The notes under the pieces: model-generated
The model's input: the letters and a program-made list of their open reading frames with translations, nothing else
The model's database searches: none
What the model was told of the DNA's origin: nothing
Assembly: GCA_002840405.1 (NCBI GenBank)
Contig: PHAR01000009.1
Location: 62,001-126,000 of the forward strand
From: Deltaproteobacteria bacterium HGW-Deltaproteobacteria-8
GTDB taxonomy: Bacteria > Desulfobacterota > Desulfovibrionia > Desulfovibrionales > Desulfovibrionaceae
Direction: 5' to 3'
Length of the DNA: 64,000 bases
Shown: positions 1-8,741 of the stretch, one piece after another
How positions within the stretch are numbered: the first letter of the stretch is position 1
Layout: every line of letters starts with the position of its first letter
Translations under genes and position numbers: made by a program

Positions 1-49
1 AGGGCCATGCGGGGGGCGGCGGGAAGACTCGTGGGCATGTGCTCTGTCC

Positions 50-814
50 TCACGCGTTGTTCTCTGCGGTTGCGGCCAGGGTTTGGCCCAGCATGCGTTC
101 GTACTCCACGGCCAGGGACACTCCCTCAGCCAGTAGCTCCGGCCCGTAGCGGCGCCCGCCCTCGGTGCGGAACCCGCCATCAAGGCCTTTGGCGCGTCGC
201 ACGCCCTCGGGAAAGGCCGTGGCGATCCTCTCAAGGGGCCACTCGTCGCACTCGCACAGCTCCCAGAGGATGGTGCCGAAAATATCCGGCCCGTAGCGGA
301 AGACGTCGGCGTCGTGCACAACCCCGGCCAGGAGCAGGGCGGACTCGCCGGCCTCCGTGAGCCGCGGGCCGTCGTCCTCGTGCCCGGCCACGGCCCCGGC
401 GATCCAGAGCCGTTCCTCCGGGGCAAGGGCGTAGCCGCGCAGGATGCGCATGCAGAGGTCCGCGCCCTTCTCGGCGTGGTCGTCCTCGTAGCGCAGGGCG
501 TCGTGCAACAGCCCGGCCAGCTCGGCCAGCACGGCCAGCCTGCGGCGCTCGTCCGTGGACAGGCCGGAGGGCTCAGCCAGGACCAGGGCCGCAGCGTCCA
601 TGGCCACGCGCTTGGCGTGCTCCACGCCCAGGCCGCAGGCCTCGTTCAAAAAGCCCAGGGCGTCGCCCTGCAGGCGCAGCACCAGCGGGTGGTCAAAGAA
701 CAGATCGCGCGCGTAGGTCAGCTCCTCGGCGCACTCGAGCGAAAACGCCGACTGCGCGCGGGACACGGCCAGATCGCGGGCGCGCCGCTTGAGTTCCAGA
801 ATGCGCACGTCCAT
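50..814 (-). CDS. HD-domain phosphohydrolase-like protein
   Basis: A 254-residue soluble protein with an HD-type metal site: a His-Asp pair in the segment GLLHDALRYEDDHAEKG (about residues 102-118), followed by GHEDD and a second VVHDAD motif. HD proteins are metal-dependent phosphohydrolases, often acting on nucleotides, but the substrate cannot be read from this sequence. The start ATG lies four bases after the rpoH stop and its ribosome binding site (GAGGAG) sits inside the last codons of rpoH. The two genes are therefore probably translationally coupled in one operon. There is no signal peptide and no second fused domain. The family call is fairly safe; the function is unknown. Confidence 0.75.
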   Translation of the reverse strand: MDVRILELKRRARDLAVSRAQSAFSLECAEELTYARDLFFDHPLVLRLQGDALGFLNEACGLGVEHAKRVAMDAAALVLAEPSGLSTDERRRLAVLAELAGLLHDALRYEDDHAEKGADLCMRILRGYALAPEERLWIAGAVAGHEDDGPRLTEAGESALLLAGVVHDADVFRYGPDIFGTILWELCECDEWPLERIATAFPEGVRRAKGLDGGFRTEGGRRYGPELLAEGVSLAVEYERMLGQTLAATAENNA

Positions 815-818
815 AGCC

Positions 819-1793
819 CTACTCCTCGCCGTCGATCCAGTCGGCGGAAAAATCCTTGACCCGGGAGGACAGGTGCTCCCTCAACTTTTCCAACAGACGC
901 GATTCGATCTGCCGCACGCGCTCACGGGTCACGCCAAAGCGGTCGCCGATCTCGCGGAGGGTCACCGGGCTGTCCGAGAGCAGGCGCTCGTTCAGGATGG
1001 CCTGCTCCTTGTCCGAGAGGTGCGGCACAATGGTCTTCAGGTTCTCCAAAAGCAGCATGGAGATCTGGTTGGAGCTCAGAATCTCCTCGATGCCCGGCCC
1101 CAGCGCGGGCAGAAAGTCAAGCCGGGTGTTCTCGGAGTCGTCGCCGAGCGTGATGTCCAGGCTCATGTCCTGGCGCGAGAGGCGCTGGTCCATCTGCTCG
1201 ATCTCGGCCTCGGACACGTTCAGGCTCTCGGACAGGGCGCTGGTGGTGGGGTCGAAGCCCATGTTGGTCAGGCGCTGGCGTTCCTTGTTCAGGTTGTAGA
1301 ACAGCTTGCGCTGGGTCTGGGTGGTCCCGATCTTGACCATGCGCCAGTTGTCCATGATGAACTTGAGGATGTACGCCTTGATCCAGAAAGCAGCGTAATA
1401 GCTGAACTTGATGCCCTTGTCCGGGTCGAACTTGCGCACCGCCTTCATCAGCCCGACGTTGCCCTCCTGAATCAGATCCTGCACGTTCTGCATCCAGCGG
1501 CGCTGGAAATCCATGGCGATCTTGACCACCAGGCGCAGGTGCGAGGAAATGAGCCGGAACGCGGCTTCCTGGTCGCCCGACTCGCGCACGCGCTGGGCCA
1601 GTTCGAACTCTTCCTCCGGGGCCAAAAGCGGGAACCGGGCGATTTCGCGCAGGTAGTGGTGCAGCGAATCGCGCAGGCCAACCTCGCCGCGCTTGGTGGA
1701 AACCAGGGCGGGGAGGTGCTTCTTCCCGGCCACGGCCGGGGTCGTGGAACGGCGGCTTTCGGGAGGGGAGGCGTGGGTATTGTTGGACTTCAT
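819..1793 (-). CDS. rpoH: RNA polymerase heat-shock sigma factor RpoH (sigma-32)
   Basis: A 324-residue sigma-70 family protein. Region 2 is intact (core-binding and -10 recognition, DLIQEGNVGLMKAVRKFDP and the following aromatic residues). It carries the RpoH-box type sequence QRKLFYNLNKE, which separates RpoH from other alternative sigma factors, and it ends with region 4, including the helix-turn-helix TLREIGDRFGVTRERVRQIE. I chose the ATG at 1793 because region 1.2 begins about 35 residues downstream. The open frame continues much further upstream but only as an antisense shadow of metH. RpoH directs transcription of chaperone and protease genes. It is divergent from metH and followed at four bases by an HD-domain gene. 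Confidence 0.93.
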   Translation of the reverse strand: MKSNNTHASPPESRRSTTPAVAGKKHLPALVSTKRGEVGLRDSLHHYLREIARFPLLAPEEEFELAQRVRESGDQEAAFRLISSHLRLVVKIAMDFQRRWMQNVQDLIQEGNVGLMKAVRKFDPDKGIKFSYYAAFWIKAYILKFIMDNWRMVKIGTTQTQRKLFYNLNKERQRLTNMGFDPTTSALSESLNVSEAEIEQMDQRLSRQDMSLDITLGDDSENTRLDFLPALGPGIEEILSSNQISMLLLENLKTIVPHLSDKEQAILNERLLSDSPVTLREIGDRFGVTRERVRQIESRLLEKLREHLSSRVKDFSADWIDGEE

Positions 1794-2040
1794 GCCAGCC
1801 TTTTCATCCGGGAGGGCTCGTATTCCCTGGCTCGGACGCTTGTTTCGCAAAGTGGGAGCGTATAGTTTTTGTTTGTCCTTTTCAACGTTTTTCAGTACAC
1901 CCAACCTCCTGGGCCGGGCCTCACAACATACGTGTTTTCCCGTGACCCGCAAGATCAATGCGCAAGCGAAACGAGCGCCCGGCCGGTGACCGGCGACCCC
2001 TTTGCCCCACCTTCCAGCCCGCGCCGCACGGAGATACCAC

Positions 2041-4455
2041 ATGTCCCACTTCCGCTCCCTTTTGGCCGACGGCCGCATCCACTTCTTCGACGGCGGCTTC
2101 GGCGCGCTTTTGCAGTCGCGCGGACTTCCCCCGGGCGTCTCCCCTGAGCTCTTCGGCCTGGCCAACCCCGAGCCTGTGGCCGCCATCCACGCCGAATACG
2201 CGGCGGCCGGGGCCGAGATCATCACCACCAACACCTTTGGCGGCACGCGCTTCAAGCTCGACCCCACCACCGACGTGCGCGCCCTGAACCGCCAGCTCGC
2301 CGCGACGGCCAAGCAGGCCGTGGCTGGCCGGGCCTTTGTGGCCGGCAGCGTGGGCCCCACCGGGCACTTCGCCCAGCCGCTGGGCAAGCTCCCCTTCCGC
2401 GAGCTGGTGGCGGCCTTCAAGGAACAGATCCAGGGCCTGGTGGACGGCGGAGCCGACCTCATCATCATCGAGACCCAGTTCGACCTGGCCGAGGCCAAGG
2501 CCGCGGTCATCGCCGCGCACGAGGTTTCAGACCTGCCCGTGGCCGTGAGCATGACCTTCGAGGGAGCGGTGTCCTTGACCGGCACCCCGCCGCTGACTTT
2601 CATCGACACCATGCAGAACCTGGGCGTGGACCTCATGGGCACCAACTGCTCGGCCGGGCCAGAGCAGCTGGTGGACCTGGTGCGGGCCATGCTGCCCCGG
2701 CTGTCCACCCCGCTCATCGTGCAGCCCAACGCGGGCCTGCCGGAGCTGGACGACCAGGGCAAGACCGTGTTCCGCCTCGGCCCGGACGCCTTCGCCCGCC
2801 AGTGCCGCGTGTTCGCCGAGCTGGGCGCGAAGTTTTTGGGCGGCTGCTGCGGGACGACCCCGGCGCACATCACGGCCCTCAAGTCCGTTGTGGGCGGCAT
2901 GCCCTACCTGCGCCCCGAGCCCCAGGACAAGACCCCGCTGGTGCTCACCTGCCGGTCGTTCTCCGTGGGCCTGGGCGCTGGCAACCCCGTGGCCATCATC
3001 GGCGAGAGGATCAACCCCACGGGCAAGCAGGTGCTGGCCGAGGAGCTGGTGCGCGGCGAGCACGCCGAGGCCCTGCGCCTGGCGCAGGCCCAGATCGCCG
3101 ACGGGGCCAGCATTCTCGACGTCAACGTGGGCGCGGCCATGGTCGACGAGAAGGCCGTGCTGCCGTCGCTGGCGCTGGCCTTGTCCGCGCGCTTCGAGCT
3201 GCCGCTGTCGCTCGACACCTCCGACCCCATCGCCATGGAGAACGCCCTGTGGACCCAGCCGGGTTCGCCGCTGGTCAACTCCATCAGCGGGGAGCCGGGC
3301 CGCCTGGAGCTGCTTGGCCCCCTGTGCAAAAAGTTCGGCGCGCCGTTCATCCTGCTGCCCCTTGAGGGCCGCAAGCTGCCCTACACCGCAGCCGAGCGCA
3401 TCGCGGTCATCGAGCGTCTTCTCGCGCAAGCCGACGAGCTGGGCATCCCGCGTCGGCTGATCATGGTCGACGCCCTGGTGCTCACAGTTTCGAGCAAGCC
3501 CGAGGCCGCGCGCCACTGCCTGGACACCGTGCGGCACTGCCGCGAGGTGCTGGGCCTGGCCACCACCATGGGCCTGTCCAACGTCAGCTTCGGCCTGCCC
3601 GCGCGCGAGCTGCTCAATTCGACCTTCCTGGCCATGGGCATGGCCTGCGGCCTGTCGTCCTGCATCGCCAACCCGGCCAGCCAGCGACTGCGCGAAACCT
3701 TGAGCTCGGGCGAGGTGCTGCTGGCGCTGGACCCCCAGGCCGGGCGCTACATCGAGGGCTACGCCCAGTGGACGCCGGTGGCGCCGACCTCTGGCGGCTC
3801 GGGCGGACCTGTGGTGTCCCGGGGCGCTGCCACCACCCCGGGCGAGGCGGTCATAAGCGGCGACAAGCCCGGGCTGCTCGCCATGCTGGAGGCGCGCCTG
3901 GCCGAGGGCGCGGACCCCTTCGCCCTGGTGGACGCGGAGCTCATCCCGGCCATCCTCGAAGTTGGCGTAAAGTACGAGCGCAAGGAATACTTCCTGCCAC
4001 AGTTGTTGCGCTCGGCCGAGGCCATGCAGGCGGGCTTCGCCGTGCTGGAGCCCCTGCTTTTGGCCTCTGGCCGGGCCGAGAAGAAGACCCCGGTGGTCAT
4101 GGCCACGGTTGAGGGCGACATCCACGACATCGGCAAGAACATCGTCTGCCTGATGCTGAAGAACCACGGCTTCGAGGTCTTCGACCTGGGCAAGGACGTG
4201 CCTGCGTGCACGATCGTGGACGAGGCCGAGCGCGTGGGCGCCAAGGTCATCGGGCTCTCGGCGCTCATGACCACCACCATGGTGCGCATGGAGGACACCG
4301 TGCGCCTGGTCAAGGAGCGCGGGCTGGACATGAAGGTGATGATCGGCGGGGCCGTGGTTACCGAGGCCTTTGCCGCATCCATCAAGGCCGATGGATTCTC
4401 CCGCGACGCCGTGGCCGCGGTCAAGCTGGCCGCCGAATTGTCGGGCAAACACTAG
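2041..4455 (+). CDS. metH: Cobalamin-dependent methionine synthase, short form without activation domain
   Basis: An 804-residue protein with three modules. The first is homocysteine S-methyltransferase (about 1-295), with zinc ligands Cys203 and the Cys-Cys pair near 269-270 in GGCCGTTP. The second is a pterin (methyltetrahydrofolate) binding barrel (about 310-580, starting near IIGERINPTGK). The third is the cobalamin cap and Rossmann domain (about 610-804), with the B12-ligand motif EGDIHDIGKN (His695). It ends there, so the C-terminal S-adenosylmethionine reactivation domain of E. coli MetH (about 1,230 residues) is absent. Reactivation would need a separate protein, as in other anaerobes. 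A linker rich in Gly/Ser lies near residues 580-610. The start at 2041 follows GGAGAT; an upstream in-frame start at 2002 has no ribosome binding site. Confidence 0.93.
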   Translation: MSHFRSLLADGRIHFFDGGFGALLQSRGLPPGVSPELFGLANPEPVAAIHAEYAAAGAEIITTNTFGGTRFKLDPTTDVRALNRQLAATAKQAVAGRAFVAGSVGPTGHFAQPLGKLPFRELVAAFKEQIQGLVDGGADLIIIETQFDLAEAKAAVIAAHEVSDLPVAVSMTFEGAVSLTGTPPLTFIDTMQNLGVDLMGTNCSAGPEQLVDLVRAMLPRLSTPLIVQPNAGLPELDDQGKTVFRLGPDAFARQCRVFAELGAKFLGGCCGTTPAHITALKSVVGGMPYLRPEPQDKTPLVLTCRSFSVGLGAGNPVAIIGERINPTGKQVLAEELVRGEHAEALRLAQAQIADGASILDVNVGAAMVDEKAVLPSLALALSARFELPLSLDTSDPIAMENALWTQPGSPLVNSISGEPGRLELLGPLCKKFGAPFILLPLEGRKLPYTAAERIAVIERLLAQADELGIPRRLIMVDALVLTVSSKPEAARHCLDTVRHCREVLGLATTMGLSNVSFGLPARELLNSTFLAMGMACGLSSCIANPASQRLRETLSSGEVLLALDPQAGRYIEGYAQWTPVAPTSGGSGGPVVSRGAATTPGEAVISGDKPGLLAMLEARLAEGADPFALVDAELIPAILEVGVKYERKEYFLPQLLRSAEAMQAGFAVLEPLLLASGRAEKKTPVVMATVEGDIHDIGKNIVCLMLKNHGFEVFDLGKDVPACTIVDEAERVGAKVIGLSALMTTTMVRMEDTVRLVKERGLDMKVMIGGAVVTEAFAASIKADGFSRDAVAAVKLAAELSGKH

Positions 4456-4633
4456 GCCGGACTCCGGGCTGGCCCGGCTTTCCCAACCGGCCGGGCCACC
4501 TGCCCGGTCGCGTGAGAAAGCCGCCGACCGCCGATCGGGCCGCCTGGGCCTTTGCGTCTGGCGCGGGTTTCTGCTACATGCGCGGCAGACGTCATGACAC
4601 CGCCCCCGCACGGCGGCCTTGCAGAGGACACCA

Positions 4634-5134
4634 ATGACCAAGACCCTCATGAAATACGCGTTCTTGCTCGTGCTGATCCTCAGCCTGGGCGTGCTCCCCG
4701 CGTGCTCCGGCAACGGCAAGCCGGGCTCCCCGGAAAAGTTCGAGTCTCTGGACATGTCCGGCGTGGAAAAGCTCATCGCCGCCAACAAGGGCAAGGTCAC
4801 GCTCATCATGTTCTGGGCCACCTGGTGCCCGGCCTGCAAGACCGAGCTGCCCGTGCTGGAGCAGCTGCGCGCCAAATATCCCAAGGACAAGCTGGACATC
4901 GTGGCCTTAAGCGTGGACGACACCGACCAGGCCATGCACACGTATCTGAAGTCCCGGCCCACCACGCTCACCGTGCTCATGGCCAAGGGTGACGTGAGCA
5001 ACGAGTTCGGCGTGCGCAGCATACCGAGCCTGGTCATCTTCGACGGCGAGGGCCAGGTGGCCTTCAACAGCGCCGGGGCCTATCCCTTTGAGATGCTGGA
5101 CCCCGTGGTCGGCCAGCTGGTGCAGGGCCAGTGA
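4634..5134 (+). CDS. Thioredoxin-like (TlpA/ResA-type) lipoprotein
   Basis: A 166-residue exported protein. A hydrophobic signal segment ends in a lipobox (VLPAC, Cys24), so it should be anchored to a membrane on the periplasmic side. The mature part is a thioredoxin fold with the redox motif WCPAC (Cys65 and Cys68) inside FWATWCPACKTELP and a cis-proline segment (RSIPSLVIF) near the C-terminus, as in the TlpA/ResA/AlkA peroxiredoxin-like group. It probably reduces or exchanges disulfides in periplasmic or cytochrome precursor proteins. AGAGGA precedes the ATG at 4634; the frame also has a TTG start at 4619. The stop overlaps the GTG start of the next gene (GTGA), so the pair is likely co-translated. 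Confidence 0.85.
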   Translation: MTKTLMKYAFLLVLILSLGVLPACSGNGKPGSPEKFESLDMSGVEKLIAANKGKVTLIMFWATWCPACKTELPVLEQLRAKYPKDKLDIVALSVDDTDQAMHTYLKSRPTTLTVLMAKGDVSNEFGVRSIPSLVIFDGEGQVAFNSAGAYPFEMLDPVVGQLVQGQ

Positions 5135-5610
5135 GCGCGGCCGTGAGCTACCGGCTGCGCAAGGCGCGCATCACCGACGTCAAGGGCATCCACAAGCTGC
5201 TCATGACCCCCACCGGCGACGACGGGCTGGTGCTGCCGCGCTCGTTCAACCAGCTCTACAGCCACCTGCGCGACTTTTTCGTCATCGCAAGCCTTGCGGA
5301 CGAAACCGTGCTGGCCTGCTGCGCGCTCTCCATCAGCTGGGAGAACCTGGCCGAGGTGCGCTCCCTGGTGGTGGCGCACGATGAGCGGGGCCAGGGCCTG
5401 GCCCGCAAGCTGGTGGAGGCCTGCCTGTCCGACGCCGTGACGCTCGGCATCTACCGGGTTTTCGCCCTGACCAACACCGTGCCCTTTTTCGAGCACATGG
5501 GCTTTGTCGAGACCAGCAAGGACAGCCTGCCCCAGAAGGTTTGGAGCGACTGCCTGAACTGCCCGCGCTTCCCGGACTGCGACGAGATCGCCATGATCAT
5601 GGAGCTGTAA
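5131..5610 (+). CDS. argA: GNAT acetyltransferase, probable short N-acetylglutamate synthase
   Basis: A 159-residue GNAT-fold protein. The acetyl-CoA loop VVAHDERGQGLARKLVEA (about residues 72-90) matches the Q/R-x-x-G-x-A/G signature. The C-terminal Cys-bearing tail QKVWSDCLNCPRFPDCDE is characteristic of the stand-alone N-acetylglutamate synthases found in Desulfovibrio, Geobacter and actinobacteria, which lack the kinase-like domain of E. coli ArgA. The expected reaction is acetyl-CoA plus glutamate to N-acetylglutamate, the first step of arginine synthesis. It starts at a GTG that overlaps the preceding stop by four bases and ends five bases before hpt. The role as ArgA is inferred from family resemblance; another small acyl acceptor is possible. 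Confidence 0.75.
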   Translation: MSAAVSYRLRKARITDVKGIHKLLMTPTGDDGLVLPRSFNQLYSHLRDFFVIASLADETVLACCALSISWENLAEVRSLVVAHDERGQGLARKLVEACLSDAVTLGIYRVFALTNTVPFFEHMGFVETSKDSLPQKVWSDCLNCPRFPDCDEIAMIMEL

Positions 5611-5615
5611 GCGCA

Positions 5616-6140
5616 ATGTCCCACACGATGATTCCCGTCATCACGGCGGACGCCATCCAGAAGCGCGTAGCCGAGCTCGGCGCGGAGATCAGCGCCCACT
5701 ACCAGGGCCAGCCCCTGGTCTGCGTGTGCGTGCTCAAAGGCGCATTTCTGTTCTTCGCCGACCTGATGCGCCACATCACGGGCGGCCCGGAGATCGACTT
5801 CCTGCGCCTGGCAAGCTACGGTGCCTCCACCAGCCGGGGCTGCGAGGGCCTGTTCACCAAGGATATTGAGGTGGATGTGGCGGGCAAGCATGTGCTGTTG
5901 GTGGAAGATATCGTCGACACTGGCCGCAGCGCGGAGCACCTGCTGCGCGTGCTTGAGAAGCGCGGCGCGGCCAGTTTGAAAATTTGTGCGTTTGTTGATA
6001 AGCACGAACGCAGGGAAATCGAAGTCACGGTTGACTTCGCCGGGTTCCCCATTCAAAAGGGATTCATCGTGGGATACGGCATGGATTACGCGGAAAAGTA
6101 CCGCGAACTGGACGCCGTGTACGAACTCGTCCCCAAATAG
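5616..6140 (+). CDS. hpt: Hypoxanthine phosphoribosyltransferase
   Basis: A 174-residue type I phosphoribosyltransferase. The PRPP-binding motif VLLVEDIVDTGRSAEHLL (acidic pair E97-D98) and the upstream loop VCVLKGAFLFFADL are both intact. It converts hypoxanthine (and usually guanine) plus PRPP to IMP or GMP for purine salvage, in the cytosol. Length is normal for bacterial Hpt (170-185). The ATG at 5616 lies five bases after the stop of the acetyltransferase gene, so it belongs to the same transcript. The following zinc-ribbon gene begins 24 bases after its stop. Confidence 0.92.
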   Translation: MSHTMIPVITADAIQKRVAELGAEISAHYQGQPLVCVCVLKGAFLFFADLMRHITGGPEIDFLRLASYGASTSRGCEGLFTKDIEVDVAGKHVLLVEDIVDTGRSAEHLLRVLEKRGAASLKICAFVDKHERREIEVTVDFAGFPIQKGFIVGYGMDYAEKYRELDAVYELVPK

Positions 6141-6164
6141 GGGCGATGGAGCTAGAGAAGAACC

Positions 6165-7262
6165 ATGATTGTCGCCTGCCCAAAATGCGAGAGCAAATAC
6201 AACATTCCTGAGGACAAGATCGCGCCCAACGGTTCCAAGGTCCGTTGCGCGAAATGCCAGCACGTCTTCACCGCCATGCCTCCGGCCAAGGATTTCGACG
6301 CCGAGCTGAGCGGCCTGCAGGCCGCCGAGGCCCCGGCGGCGCCCGCGCCCAAGCCCCAGGCCCCGGCCCCGGCCCAGAAGATGCCCTGGGACGACGACGA
6401 ACCCGCCGCCGGTCCCACGGACGATGCTGCCGGTCCTGCCAAGAAGATGCCCTGGGATGACGACGAGCCTGCCGTCGCCGCTGGCGCGGGTCTCGACGAA
6501 CCTGCTGGGCCTGCCAAGAAGATGCCCTGGGACGACGACGAGCCCGCTACCGGCGTCGTGGATGACGAGCCTGCCGGCCGCAAGCCCGGCCGTTTCGACG
6601 ACGAGCCCATGGACGGAGCCTCTGCGCCGAAGTCTGCGGGCAAGGACGACGACTTCCTGAACTCCCTGGGCGGCGGAGGCGAGTCCTTCAGCCTGGACAA
6701 GCCCTCCGGGGCGCAGAGCGCCAAGAAAAAATGGATCATCCTGGGCGCGGTGCTGGGCCTGCTCGCCCTGTGCGGCGCGGGTCTGTTCATCTTCAAGCCC
6801 TGGACCAAGATGAACATCCCCTTCTTAAGCTCGCTCACCGGCAAGCCCAAGGCGGCTGCCGACAACGCCGACAAGGTCAAGGACATCGCCCTGCGCAACG
6901 TCCGCCAGTATTACATCCCCAACGAGAAGTCCGGCCAGATCTTCGTGGTCGAGGGCAAGGCCGTGAACAACTTCGCCACGCCCAAGGAGCGCATCAAGGT
7001 CGAGATCTCGCTGTTTGACGAGAAGGGACACGTGCTGGTCGCCAAGCAGCTGCTCTGCGGCAACACCCTTTCGCAGTTCCAGCTGCAGGTGCAGAGCGAG
7101 GAGGAGATCAACTCGAGCCTGGCCTCCGAGGTCGGCATCCTGACCAGCAACACCTTCCTCAAGACCGGCATGGACACGCCGTTCATGGCCGTGTTCTTCA
7201 AACCGCCAGACACGGTCAAGGAGTTCGGGGTCAAGGTCATCGACGCCCTGGACACGAAATAG
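6165..7262 (+). CDS. MJ0042-type zinc-ribbon membrane protein with acidic repeats
   Basis: A 365-residue protein. The N-terminus is a zinc ribbon of the MJ0042 family (CPKC at residues 5-8 and CAKC at about 28-31). Next comes a low-complexity Ala/Pro linker that carries three copies of KMPWDDDEPA separated by 20-25 residues, a single transmembrane helix (about 190-210, WIILGAVLGLLALCGAGLFIF), and a C-terminal domain of the DUF3426 type (about 230-360). The order suggests a cytoplasmic zinc ribbon and linker with a periplasmic domain. Proteins of this architecture are common in delta-proteobacteria and have no firm function. A strong terminator follows. The three near-identical repeats are recent in-frame duplications. 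Confidence 0.8.
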   Translation: MIVACPKCESKYNIPEDKIAPNGSKVRCAKCQHVFTAMPPAKDFDAELSGLQAAEAPAAPAPKPQAPAPAQKMPWDDDEPAAGPTDDAAGPAKKMPWDDDEPAVAAGAGLDEPAGPAKKMPWDDDEPATGVVDDEPAGRKPGRFDDEPMDGASAPKSAGKDDDFLNSLGGGGESFSLDKPSGAQSAKKKWIILGAVLGLLALCGAGLFIFKPWTKMNIPFLSSLTGKPKAAADNADKVKDIALRNVRQYYIPNEKSGQIFVVEGKAVNNFATPKERIKVEISLFDEKGHVLVAKQLLCGNTLSQFQLQVQSEEEINSSLASEVGILTSNTFLKTGMDTPFMAVFFKPPDTVKEFGVKVIDALDTK

Positions 7263-7308
7263 TCGGGCCGCCGAAAGAGCGAAGGCCACACACGCGAACG
7301 GCACCAGG

Positions 7309-7346
7309 CGCCGGGGCAGGGCGAAAGCACCCCGCCCCGGCGTTTT
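7309..7346 (+). terminator. Rho-independent terminator
   Basis: A perfect 9-bp stem (CGCCGGGGC at 7309-7317 with GCCCCGGCG at 7334-7342) is followed by TTTT. It closes the lipoprotein-argA-hpt-zinc ribbon run just before aguB. Confidence 0.8.
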
Positions 7347-7378
7347 CATTCCACCGCCCAAAAAACCACGGGGCAGCC

Positions 7379-8281
7379 ATGAACCGCACACCCTACACCA
7401 TCGCGCTCATCCAGACCGGCTGCCGCGCAAGCGCCGAGGAGAACCTGGCCGCGCACCTTGACCTGGCCAGGCGCGCCGCAGCGCTCGGCGCGGACGTCAT
7501 CTGCCTGCAGGAGCTCTTCCTCGGCCCGTACTTCTGCCAGCAGGAGGACGCGCGGCTCTTCGACCTGGCCGAGCCGGTGCCCGGCCCGACCACCGCCGCC
7601 TTTGCCAAACTTGCCCGGGAGACCGGCACGGCCATCGTGGTCTCGGTGTTCGAAAAACGGGCGCCCGGCCTGTACCACAACACCGCCGCCGTGCTGGGCC
7701 GCGAAGGCGATGTGCTCGGGGTCTACCGCAAGATGCACATCCCCGACGACCCGGCCTTCTACGAAAAGTTCTACTTCACCCCCGGCGACCTGGGCTTTTT
7801 GGCGGTGGACACCCACGTGGGCAGAATCGGCGTGTGCGTGTGCTGGGACCAGTGGTACCCCGAGGCCGCCAGGCTCACCGCGCTGAAAGGCGCGGAGGTC
7901 ATCTTCTACCCCACGGCCATCGGCTGGCACCCGGCGGAAAAGGATCTCCTGGGCGACGAGCAGAAGAGCGCCTGGACCACCGTGCAGCGGGGCCACGCCG
8001 TGGCCAACGGCTGCTATATCGCGGCGGCCAACCGCATCGGCTTCGAGAGACCCCTGGCCGACGGCAACAACGCCCAGGGCGCGGGCATCGAGTTCTGGGG
8101 GTCGAGCTTCGTGGCCGGGCCGAGCGGAGAGATCAACGCCCTGGCCGCGACGGACGAGGAAACCATCCTGCTCGCCCAGGTGGACCCAGAGCGCATCGAG
8201 ACCGTGCGCCGGGGCTGGCCGTTCCTGCGCGACCGGCGCATCGACGCCTACGCCGCGCTGACCAAGCGGTTTGACGACTAA
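7379..8281 (+). CDS. aguB: N-carbamoylputrescine amidase
   Basis: A 300-residue carbon-nitrogen hydrolase. The catalytic triad is in place: Glu45 in LQELFLGPYFCQ, Lys118 in YRKMHIPDDP and Cys155 in CVCWDQWYPEAAR. The FLGPYFCQ and HIPDDPAFYEKFYF stretches are typical of AguB rather than of nitrilases or beta-ureidopropionases. It hydrolyses N-carbamoylputrescine to putrescine, CO2 and ammonia in the agmatine route of polyamine synthesis. The usual partner, agmatine deiminase (aguA), is not in the window; it may lie elsewhere. The gene begins 33 bases after a terminator, so it probably has its own promoter or depends on readthrough. Confidence 0.9.
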   Translation: MNRTPYTIALIQTGCRASAEENLAAHLDLARRAAALGADVICLQELFLGPYFCQQEDARLFDLAEPVPGPTTAAFAKLARETGTAIVVSVFEKRAPGLYHNTAAVLGREGDVLGVYRKMHIPDDPAFYEKFYFTPGDLGFLAVDTHVGRIGVCVCWDQWYPEAARLTALKGAEVIFYPTAIGWHPAEKDLLGDEQKSAWTTVQRGHAVANGCYIAAANRIGFERPLADGNNAQGAGIEFWGSSFVAGPSGEINALAATDEETILLAQVDPERIETVRRGWPFLRDRRIDAYAALTKRFDD

Positions 8282-8741
8282 GGGCTGAGGCCCCCGCGCA
8301 CCGGCAAATCCGACGCGGAGAGCCTTGACAGCATAAGCAGAGCCCTTCATTGTTTCCCGCACACGCACCCAGCACTGGAGATTCCGCACAATGCACCTGC
8401 ATCACCTGAACGTTTCCCCGCCGCCTCCGCTCTAGCGAGGGGAGAGACACTTCGAGAAGTCGCCTCTCGTGAGCCGGTTTGTCTAACGACCGGTTTTCTG
8501 GGTGTGCGCGCACAGACTCCCCCCTCAAGACTCCCCCGTTTCCTGTTGCCTTGCGCAGCCCCTCCTTCCTGTCCGCAATGATCGGCCCGGAAGGGGAACC
8601 CGCTGTCGTCAAGATCGGCTATGATTCTGGGCTTCCGGCACCAATGTCAGTGCACATGCATTGACCGCAGGCCAGAGGCATGAGCATGCGTCTGCTCTTT
8701 TACGCCTGTGCGTTCAAGAGAGAGCAAAGGGGATATCCTTC
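8282..8741. other. 460-bp intergenic region with two hairpins
   Basis: No credible reading frame. An imperfect long hairpin (GCGAGGGGAGAG at 8435-8446 with CCTCTCG at 8463-8469, with an inner ACTTC/GAAGT stem) is followed at once by a short stem (CCGGT 8474-8478 with ACCGG 8489-8493) and TTTT. This could be a terminator for aguB or the 3' end of a small RNA. The rest up to the MFS gene shows nothing I recognise. Confidence 0.4.

Noticed and set aside
2527-5067. 846-residue minus-strand frame opposite metH and the thioredoxin lipoprotein
   Set aside because: Same antisense pattern; the opposite strand encodes recognisable enzymes.
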